Shown here: positions 46,398-54,641 of the stretch, one piece after another
Numbering within the stretch: position 1 is the stretch's first letter
Layout: each line of letters starts with the position of its first letter
From: Pohlia nutans
Lineage: Eukaryota > Streptophyta > Bryopsida > Bryales > Mniaceae
Assembly: GCA_022496805.1 (NCBI GenBank)
Contig: CM040091.1
Location: forward strand, 13,816,336-13,880,335
DNA length: 64,000 nucleotides
Reading direction: 5' to 3'
The notes under the pieces: model-generated
What the model saw: the letters and a program-made list of their open reading frames with translations, nothing else
Database searches by the model: none
Told to the model about the DNA's origin: nothing
Translations under genes and position numbers: made by a program

Positions 46398-49300
46398 ATG
46401 ACAATCATACCGGCATTCGCAGGACTGGACGGGGAAGATCTGGTGGAGTACATAAAGAGCTTCAAGCGAGGCTGCATTTGCAGCGGTTTTGTGACGCCGG
46501 CTTCATGGGCTGAGCTGCTACCCACTTTTCTGGACAAAACAGCTTCGACATAGTACACCCGGCAATCGGTCACGACAAAAAAGAATTGGGAGTTACTGGA
46601 AAAAAAGCTCCTTAATACTTATCAAATTACCGAATCATACCAATCATTGGTAGCATCCTTGGGCACTTTGCGGCAAGGTGATGAGGAGAGCGCGAGAGCA
46701 TATACGGAAAGGGTCCGAGAGCTCGGTAAGAAGATAAAGAAAAGCTTGGCTGCAGAGATGAACGGAGCATTGACATCAACAGATGAAATATCTGAAGTCG
46801 AAATGAAGGGCATTGACAGCATGGTGCTTCGTGGATACATCACTGGATGTACTCCACACATACAACAGCACTTGAATTACTTGAGGCCCACTACACTCGA
46901 GGGAGCTGCGGAATTGGCATATCGACAAGAGGCAAGTGTTCGGAACGTGGTGCGATCCCTCGGCATGGCTCTGACACCTCCATGTACCATGCAAGCACAA
47001 CCGATGCCGGTGTTGACACTTGTGCAACCAGCGCCAATACAAACAACGTCAAGCACGGTCGACACTATGCTGCGACAACAAGAGAATACGTCCAAGCAAT
47101 CTTCATTAACAATGCTTGCTGCACTGGGGCGTGTGACGCAATCCATTCCCGCGGTCGGGGCGCAACCGCAACTACCGCAGGCTACGTATGTGAAAGCACA
47201 AAACGGTGATGAAGCTAATACTACCCCCATGATATCTGATATGACTGCTTTGGCAAATCAGATGCAGGCATTGGCAATGTGCTGGTTGTAGAGCCAAAAG
47301 CAGGACGAACGTGGGTGTGGAAGAAATAACCACGACGGGGGCCGACAATATAGGGGCGAAGAATATCATAACGGGCCAAGGCGTAGTGAGCAAGATGGTA
47401 GGTATGAAAGTAGAGGAGACGGGCCGCCATGGAGAAATAATAACTCATACCACAACAATGGAGACCGATCGTATGGAGGTGCGAGATCGGATGAGCGTAC
47501 ACCTGAGAGAAGGTACGGCGGTGACGGTCCAAGAGGAGGTGCCACTTCAAATCATGAGCAACGCGGAGGGAGACCCTTCACTCCTCAGAGATCAGTGGGC
47601 TTCAATGTAACGTGTTATGAATGTGGAGAATTGGGACACGTGCGTTATGACTGCCCGAAAAGACGAGCTCCGCCCGCAGATGAATCAAAAGGGAAGCAAG
47701 CAGAAGTCAATATGCTGGAACAAGTGCTCGACTCACCATCAGAGATCGAAGACATAATGGAATCCATGGCTGCAAGCGGCGAGAAAAGGGGAAGGCCAAG
47801 TGGTGATCGAGTTGATCCGAAAATTAGGTCAAGAAGGAAAAGATCGAAATCTGTGGGACCGAACAACGAAGCAGTAAAAGGCAGTGTTGTGAAGCCGCGA
47901 AGGAAAATAGGGATTGACGATATGCTGATAAGTAAAGGTCAAAGAGAGTATTCGATCACCGAGGACCTGTCCATGCAACAAGCTCATATAACGATTGGAC
48001 AACTAGTGGCACGGTGTCCGTCGTTACGAAGAGAGTTGCGATCCGCGGTGAGTACCAGGAAGAAAAGCAAGACGGGTTATACCTATGTAGCAACAAAATG
48101 CGGAGATGACTTACAAGCACCACGAGTAGTAGCTGAGATTAATGGAGTTAAAATACCAGGCTGCCTAGTGGACGGCGGGTCCTCAGTCAATGTGATGTCG
48201 AACTGGTGTCTAGAAGAGATTGATTTAAAAGTGAACCGACCATCCGCATACCGATTACGAGTGGTGGACCAACGAAGTGTGAGGCCATTGGGACAATTGG
48301 ATGACGTTGCGGTGGCTGTGAATGGCGTCACGGTGAAAATAGAATTCCAAGTTCTGGACATTTCTAGTACAAAGGGCGGTTATCCCATAATATTGGGGCG
48401 TCCGCGGCTCAAGCAGGTGAGAGCTATAAGCTATTGGAATCGAGGGAAGATGACAATCGGTCCAAGGAGCAACCGAGTAGAGCTCAGCGTGAACTCAGAT
48501 AGCCCGTCTGAGTCAGATAGTGAGTCTGAAACTTCTAGCTCCGAATCATGGACCGGGGGCTCTAGCTCGAGCTCGGATTATGACTCCGAATGTGAAGCAG
48601 AAGTGTTTAGCATGGAAGCATTTCCACAAGCACTGAAGAGCGAACATCGTGAGTTCGGACCAAACAAGCCATTGGCGCGTGACCCACAGCATGAAGAAGA
48701 AGTACTGTCAAAGGTGCAATTGGGGCCCGAGCTAAGAGAAGAAGAACGAGATGAGCTACAAGCATTGATCAGAGAATTCAGCGACATATTTGTAACCAAG
48801 CACACCGATCTACCTGCTATGAACCTCGAAGAACACAAAGTGGAACTCGTAGAAGGGGCAGTACCAGTAAGAAATCGACAGAGGCGTTTGGCCCCGAGCC
48901 AAGTGGAAGTTCTAAGGCGTGAGTTAGATCAATTATTGGAAGCGGGTTTTATTATTCCCGTGACAAATTCGACCTGGGTCTCACCGGTAGAGATTGTGCC
49001 CAAGAAAAACGGTAAGTGGCGGGTGTGCGTGAATTATAAGTCACTGAACAAGGTGACGAAAAAAGACCGCTTTCCTTTGCCGTTTATCGACGAGCTACTG
49101 GATGAAGTCTCGGGGCACGAGTTCTACTCGTTTTGTGACGGGTATTCTGGTTACCATCAAATTAAAGTGCGAGAAGCTGACATACCCAAAACAACGTTTA
49201 CCACGCCATGGGGTACGTACGCATACACTCGAATGCCGTTCGGCATGAGCAATAGCTCGGGGACTTTCCAGCGTGTTCAAATGGAGATCTTTAGACCATA

Positions 49301-49711
49301 CCTCGGCAAATTTGTGCGCGTTTTCCTCGACGATTTCAGTGTATATGGGCGACGATGTGATCATATAATGCAGTTAAGATTGACGTTCGAGAGATTAGCC
49401 ATGTTCCAAGGATCTCTGAGTCCGGAAAAATGTAAGTTTGGCTTTCGTGAAGGCGTACTTTTGGGACACCTTGTATCAGTTGATGGTATCAGAGTGGACC
49501 GGGGGAAGGTGGCCTCCATTGCAGCACTTAGAAACCCGGCCAATTATGAAGAAATGAGGAAATTATGGGGCAAAGTGAGTTATCATAACAGGTTCATGGA
49601 CAATCTTGCCGAAACCGGTCGACCCATCAGTAGGCTAATATCTCCAAAAGTGAATTTCGAATGGAGTGAGAAATGTGAGCTAGCGTTTGACTGCATACTC
49701 GACGAGCTATA
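46398..49711 (+). pseudogene. Ty3/gypsy gag-pol, two stop codons and truncated after RT
   Basis: One frame runs from ATG 46398 to the 3' LTR remnant, interrupted by TAG at 46551-46553 and TAG at 47289-47291. Gag: MTIIPAFAGLDGEDLVEYIK..., NTYQITESYQSLVASLGTLR, RARAYTERVRELGKK-type helices, then an Arg/Gly-rich tail. Zinc knuckle: CYECGELGHVRYDC (47610-47655). Protease: PGCLVDGGSSVNVMS (about 48155) and PIILGRPRLKQ. An acidic Ser/Glu/Asp-rich linker follows. RT: RRELDQLLEAGFI, KWRVCVNYKSLNKV, FPLPFID, FCDGYSGYHQIK, TPWGTYAYTRMPFGMSNS and FLDDFSVYG. It ends in the RT thumb/connection (FEWSEKCELAFD), then joins LTR sequence. RNase H and integrase are absent. Both stops are TAG, as expected from G-to-A change of TGG or C-to-T change of CAG. 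Confidence 0.85.
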
Positions 49712-49808
49712 CTGGACTTGTGTGTGTATGCGCAAACCCATGTGTGTGTGTGAGTGGACTCAGTGTATACATGCGAGATTCCGTGAGGAAATTATTTTGC
49801 TATTCACA
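49712..49808 (+). repeat. Truncated gypsy 3' LTR (97 bp)
   Basis: Corresponds to the last 97 bp of the 5' LTR (45666-45762). The deletion junction shows only CT microhomology, suggesting illegitimate recombination. Confidence 0.9.
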
Positions 49809-49812
49809 GTTC

Positions 49813-50789
49813 TGAGATAGTAGGGGAGTAAGATGGGTCCGGGGGTGTTCGAAATGAGGGGTGGTTATTTTTTGAGGTTGGGGTGTGGCTGAAGGATGGT
49901 AAAGGCCAATCAGGGGGAATTGTAAGTCAGGGAGAGGCTGGGAGCAAGATAAATGAGTGAGAATTTTGAAGGAAGGGTTGGTAATTGTGAGGACAGGTAG
50001 TGAGTTTGAGGGAGAAGGCTGTGTGGCATTCAACAGGGCATATTGAATAATGAATGTTGGGTAGGTAGGGGGCAGGGGCTTGGCAAATTGGGACAGGTAA
50101 GTAATTGAGGAGGGTAGGTATGGTAAATAGGAGAAAGGTGAGTGGATGGGTAAAATAATTGTTGTTGGGCATAGATAGGTATTTGTGGGTGGGAAAATTG
50201 TGTTATGTGTGATGGAGAAGGGGGCCAGGGGCTGGGTATGTGCTGGACAGATGATGGGCTGGCCTTGGGAGTATTGGTAACTTGAAGAGGAATCTAGATG
50301 GGGAGGGCAGATTGATTGGTGAGTGGGTTGAGAGAGATTAACCCAACTGTGTATAGAAGGCCAGTGAGCAAGCTCTGAAAGTTGAGGTGTGACAGGACAT
50401 GGCAAGGACAGTGAGCTCAATGGTAAGGCATGATAGAAAAGAAGGATAGAGGTCAAAAAGTAGAAGCTTAGAAGCTTGACAGATAGCCTGGAATAATGTA
50501 GACAAAATATTCTCCGAGTTTGGAGCTTTGATATAATGAGAAAAGGGGTCCAGATACATAGAGTGGGGGGAAATAAGGGAGTATGTCTATTTGGCGATAT
50601 ATGGGCTGGGTCCCAGATAGAGAAAACAATAAATAATAAAGTAGCTATAAGGGCCAGGAGCAGGCTGTTTGAAAGGAGACTAACCATCATGAGTATGGGT
50701 GTTGGAAAGTTGGGGGGGTGGGAGGGACCCTTCGGGAGGTCCTTTGGTGATAGCCGAAAATATACCGCCGATTTGAGCACTGTACTCAT
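49813..50789 (-). pseudogene. LINE ORF2, first segment: N terminus with hydrophobic segment
   Basis: The frame is open from an ATG at 50789, but the likelier start is ATGATG at 50690-50685, which overlaps the ORF1 stop (TAG 50682-50680) in the string ATGATGGTTAG. From that start the protein opens with MMVSLLSNSLLLALIATLLF, a signal-peptide or membrane-anchor-like stretch (50690-50613). The remainder is Pro/Ser/Thr/His-rich with no domain I recognise, and the frame runs into the gypsy insertion at 49808, where it ends with a stop in LTR sequence (49800). It continues in frame at 45281. It would be made by reinitiation or leaky scanning after ORF1. Not known to be active. Confidence 0.7.
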
Positions 50790-52836
50790 GGGAGGCAGAG
50801 GTCATGAGTTGAAGCTGTTGGATCAGATAGTTGTGGTGATGAATCTGTTGAGCAGAAAGATGTGCGGTTGAGGCTTCGACTTTGGTGGTGGTATGGGAGT
50901 TGATGACGTTGCCCAAGGAGGTGATATGTGTGTGGAGACGACCCTCCACCGCTTGGATGGTGACTTCGAGTTGATCTAGCGTTGGTGGCTGAGGAGCTTC
51001 ATTCTTGAGGGCAGTGATTGCTTCGGCGATGACTTCGCGGGTGGGTCGTTCGTCTTGTGCACGGGCCGTGGCAAAGGGGTTTGCCCCAGCCAAACTCTTG
51101 TTGTGCGGGGCAAAATCAATGAGCTTACCAAGGCAAGGAACGCCGCGGCGGTTGCACCAATGGGTGTATACCGCGGCGTTGAGGCAACGGATGGTTGCCA
51201 CTCCATCATGTCGGCCCAAGGAATCTCCTTCCGCCCTGTTATAAGTCACTGCAAGAACATTCTTGGGTGCTAACATTTTGTGCAAGGCAGCGGTAACTTG
51301 GATCTGAGAGTATTCAACGGGAAGTCCCCGTACTAATATAGAAGTGGTGAGTGCCTCGGGGGCATTAGGATTGGAGGAGCGGTCTAGAGAAGAGGAAGTG
51401 ATAGAGAGATGGTGGCCAGAGAAAAGGATGGGGGTGTCTAGGAGATACCGTTTGGTAGTGTCAGAAGCTACCGTGATTTCCGCCGATTCGAGTTCTTTGG
51501 TGCGTTTGGAAACTCCTATGAACTCCAAGTTGGCTCCCGCCTCGTAGCCTACACGGATGAGTTCTCCAAGAAGTTGTCTCGAGGTATATCTGGCCAAAAT
51601 GGGACTTTGAAGTTCGACTCTTCTGTTAGCAGCAGTAGAGGGAAAATCAAAGCCCTTTTCAACCTTTCCAATAACATAGGTGAGATCTTGTAGCTGAAGA
51701 GTAAATATGCGTTCCCCTTTAAGAAGGGCAACGCCATCGGTGCTAGGGTTGAGAAGATCAACCTTGAGAAATCCTAACCAATTTTTGGTTTGCGGGTGAA
51801 CTAAAGCTGACACAGGCTCACGAAATCGGTTAGCGAGAGGGATGCACATAGAGTCAAAACGGGCAAGAGCAGCGGCTTGGACCTCCGGTTTTTTCATTTC
51901 GTTGTATCCGAAATCAAAGCGAATGACTAATTGGTGAGTGTGAGAGAGACCGGTGTAGATATCAACATCTATTCCAAGCGGTATTTGGGTTAGATGGTAA
52001 AATTGTCCCGGGAGTCCATCCGGCCTTGTGGCTGGGTAGAGCAACTGAGGGACGTGCGGAAAAGAGTGGCGGCAAGAGTGGTACTCTTGTCGCTCTGATT
52101 CAGGCATATTAGAAGAGGCAATGTTGGAAAAACCATACGTAGAAAATTCTGGTAAGCCTCTATGGATGTTTAAGGTCTCATGGACGGAGTAAGTTAGCCA
52201 TAGAAGGTTGGAGAATTCACTAAAATTGGGGGAAGCTATGGGATTCATAGAAGATTGGTCACCTGGGAGAGGAGCTGGGGAGCTCTGGTGGAGGCCAGGC
52301 GGCGTAGAGCCTGGGAACACTGGGAGTGCTGAAGTAGATGCTGTTCTTGTGAACTCCTTCTCCCCGGGTGGTACAAGGCCGAATTGGCCTTGGGGCGTGC
52401 TGTCAGGTAGGGCTGCAGCTGGACCTGAAGACAAGACAGGCAAGGTGGGATCGGGGTTGGTCACCTGATTCGCACCTGTCGCTGGAGGGGTTCGGTAGGA
52501 GCCGGCAGAGTAGGACGGCCTCTCAGCAGTAGAGTCGTCGCTGTCTAGATCCATGAGCAATCGGCGGCGTCGCCTTGAGCGTGTGGACGGGGTTGTGTCT
52601 GCAGTGATTGAGGCTGGGAGATTTGCAGCAGGGGCGACTGCCGCGGCAGAGCCGCTGGCTATGGAGGGGGCCATAATGGCGTCGGTGTGTGCCTGCATGG
52701 CGAGTGAGGAAAGTTGCACAGTGACGCGTTTCTTGTGCGAACCAGAAGATCTGGTTTGAAGAGCGCGGTTCGAGAAGGAAGGTTGGGAATCTTCTGATAG
52801 ACTGACTCTTCTGATTGTTGAACGCATGCGTGCCAT
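50680..52836 (-). CDS. LINE ORF1 protein (718 aa), RRM-like domain
   Basis: ATG at 52836 (MARMRSTIRRVSLSED) is chosen because a basic, structured protein begins here. The same frame stays open another 460 codons upstream to 54228, but that part is low-complexity Pro/Ser/His sequence consistent with a C-rich 5' leader. Features: Ser/Arg-rich N terminus with RSRRRRR, a Pro-rich linker (about 100-180), a globular region (about 200-480), an RRM-like domain (about 497-580: TSILVRGLP as RNP2, GVATIRCL as RNP1), then a helical, possibly coiled-coil tail (about 590-700) ending THDG. LINE ORF1 proteins of this kind bind the element RNA as a chaperone. The stop overlaps the ORF2 start. No inactivating lesion seen. 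Confidence 0.7.
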   Translation of the reverse strand: MARMRSTIRRVSLSEDSQPSFSNRALQTRSSGSHKKRVTVQLSSLAMQAHTDAIMAPSIASGSAAAVAPAANLPASITADTTPSTRSRRRRRLLMDLDSDDSTAERPSYSAGSYRTPPATGANQVTNPDPTLPVLSSGPAAALPDSTPQGQFGLVPPGEKEFTRTASTSALPVFPGSTPPGLHQSSPAPLPGDQSSMNPIASPNFSEFSNLLWLTYSVHETLNIHRGLPEFSTYGFSNIASSNMPESERQEYHSCRHSFPHVPQLLYPATRPDGLPGQFYHLTQIPLGIDVDIYTGLSHTHQLVIRFDFGYNEMKKPEVQAAALARFDSMCIPLANRFREPVSALVHPQTKNWLGFLKVDLLNPSTDGVALLKGERIFTLQLQDLTYVIGKVEKGFDFPSTAANRRVELQSPILARYTSRQLLGELIRVGYEAGANLEFIGVSKRTKELESAEITVASDTTKRYLLDTPILFSGHHLSITSSSLDRSSNPNAPEALTTSILVRGLPVEYSQIQVTAALHKMLAPKNVLAVTYNRAEGDSLGRHDGVATIRCLNAAVYTHWCNRRGVPCLGKLIDFAPHNKSLAGANPFATARAQDERPTREVIAEAITALKNEAPQPPTLDQLEVTIQAVEGRLHTHITSLGNVINSHTTTKVEASTAHLSAQQIHHHNYLIQQLQLMTSASHEYSAQIGGIFSAITKGPPEGSLPPPQLSNTHTHDG

Positions 52837-54000
52837 AGGTACTGTGGGGTCATCAAGACAGTTAGAAAATTGAAATATATGGTGGGAAGAACAAAGTGAG
52901 AGGAGGTGGGTGGAGGTAGAAAGGTACCTGGTGGTGTAAGAGAATGCGCAGTAAGTGCACAAGTTACTGGCGGTATTTATAAGATTGGTGTTTGGGATGG
53001 GCCGAGTGTGGACGTGGGAAAAATTGCTCAAGTTACGGAGAGTAGAGTATCTTTGGTAGAGTAGGGGGGTGCGAGTTGACCAAGGAATCTCGGGAGTCAT
53101 GAGAGGTAGGTGAGAAATTTTTGGGATGGGAGTTGGTGAGGATTTTGCGGGTGAGTCACCGTAGCGGTGATTATGTTGGTTGTTGCGAGGGAAGGAAGGT
53201 TCCAAGGGAGGAGCGGGAGGGATTTGTCCCGGCGGCGGGACTGGAGGCGTCGACGTAGGTCTGTTGCAGGAAGAGAGATTGTCGGGAGGCGGCGAGCGGT
53301 GGTGAGTGGATCGAGTTGCGGTGGATAGGGAGCACCGTTGAGAGGATTTGTTACTGGTAGGGGGTAGAATTAGGGGAGAGGGTAAACGTTGGGAGGTTCG
53401 GAGGGTGAGAATGTTTCGGAGGCTGACGGGATGGAGCGACAGGAGGTGGGAGGTGCGAGATGCGGGTACGAGGGAGGTGCGAAAAACACACAGCATTTGC
53501 AAATTTTCGTTGGGAGTCCACGGCAGGCACGGATTTGAGGTGTCAGGAGGGCGCAGCGGCAACGAGTATTGCAGAGATTTGTGCGAGCAAGGTGGAAAAT
53601 TTAAAAGGGTGAAGGAATTTAAAGAATAAGCTTTGTTTGGTGGATAATCGTGGAGAATTATGTGCGTTTTGGTGTGTACTGGAAAAAGGATTGTGAGATT
53701 TGGTGCAAGGCAAGTGTAAGAGGATGTGGAATAATAAAATTGGTTGTGTGGAAAAATTGGAAATGTAAGCCAGATGTGGCTGTAGGTGCAATTTCTGGGA
53801 CTGAATGTTTGGGAGGGATGGCTTGTGGGAGGCAGATGTGGCCTTGGGGGAATGTGAATCGCATGTGTGAGTTGGGAGGCAGTGCAATTTGTGTGGGAGG
53901 TGTGAGTGACACAGATTAACAAATCAGGAGCACAAGATGTGTGTGTGTGAATTTGTGGTGTGGGGATAGTGAATGATTGTGTAGAAGATAAAGGAATATG
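52837..54000 (-). other. LINE 5' leader region
   Basis: Strongly C-rich on the minus strand (plus strand full of 'gtgtgtg', 'gggagg') with few stops, continuous with the ORF1 frame. The bias fades between 53980 and 54010, which I take as the approximate 5' end of the element. No promoter motif identified. Confidence 0.45.
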
Positions 54001-54641
54001 AATGGGCCATACAAAAATGGCAATGTGCAATAAGTAAATCCACCCAAAATGGGACGCGGCCATGACCCTGTGAAGCAGATAGCTCTCCGTCGGGGCAGTG
54101 GGAGCTTCTAAGACGCAAACAATACAAGGCTGAGCGCTCTGGTGTATGCTACCGAGATTGCATCGACACTTACAAACGAGAAATCTAGTTTTCAAAGGTT
54201 GAATCTGCTGTACTACAGGTGAGGTCACTGCAGCATGCGTAGCTAGTCTCGGCTGTGTGTATGAATCTCGCAGCTGGTGGCTGCGTTCTGTAGACTCGGA
54301 ACTGGGATTTTCTGTAAAATGCCGAATACGCTTGAGGAACGCAGTAGTAACTAAGCTTATCTATAAAAGTACTACGGTTTGGCAAGATTCGCCGGAAGCT
54401 TGCGGCTGGACTACAAGGAATGTGGTTAAACAAGTCTAGTTGTGTCGACGGTGTACTGTGAGGGTTTGCAAGTCACATGAGGCAGCGCGTGCTAGCTACA
54501 TGAAGCTGAGGATTCTAAGTGTCGATGTGCAAGAGAGCAGGAAACACGGAGCTCAAAAACTCCCCAGAGCGAAAGAGTGAAACCGCCGTGTCGGTTTTTC
54601 GTCACTTACTGTATCGATCCAGAATTCGTTTATCACAGAAC
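54001..54641 (+). promoter_or_regulatory. Upstream region of the LHC gene
   Basis: About 640 bp between the estimated LINE 5' end and the LHC start codon; it must hold the promoter unless the LINE interrupts it. No TATA box is clearly placed. An in-frame ATG at 54525 (117 bp upstream of the chosen start, no stop between) means the 5' end is not settled by sequence alone. Confidence 0.4.

Larger units (their letters stand above)
45286..49808 (+). mobile_element. Internally deleted Ty3/gypsy retrotransposon (4,523 bp)
   Basis: 5' LTR 45286-45762 (477 bp, TGTCATGG...TTCACA). The 3' LTR is represented only by its last 97 bp (49712-49808). The 4-bp duplication GTTC lies at 45282-45285 and 49809-49812. 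The internal part has gag, protease and RT, but the region from the end of RT through RNase H, integrase and most of the 3' LTR is missing. It is inserted in the LINE in the opposite orientation to LINE transcription. A solo LTR of the same family is at 29158-29616. Confidence 0.9.
32100..54000 (-). mobile_element. Dualen/RandI-like non-LTR retrotransposon (about 12 kb), split by copia and gypsy insertions
   Basis: Three blocks (54000-49809, 45285-43595, 38166-32100) together form one minus-strand element. Each shows the same strand bias (C-rich, G-poor sense strand), and the ORF2 frame is continuous across both insertion sites once each LTR element plus one target duplication is removed (5433 and 4527 bp, both multiples of 3). 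ORF1 is followed by a giant ORF2 with APE endonuclease, RT, RNase H, CCHC finger and RLE. Having both an APE and an RLE nuclease is the defining feature of the Dualen/RandI class described in Chlamydomonas. Both outer boundaries are estimated from the composition change; no target duplication or poly(A) tail was identified. Inactivated by one frameshift, one stop and one missing catalytic residue. Confidence 0.8.

Noticed and set aside
46776..47230. Minus- and alternate-frame open frames over the gypsy gag
   Set aside because: Shadows; the gag-pol frame with zinc knuckle, protease and RT is the supported one.
52837..54228. N-terminal 464-codon extension of LINE ORF1
   Set aside because: Low-complexity Pro/Ser/His sequence crossing the estimated element boundary, without a plausible start; treated as leader.
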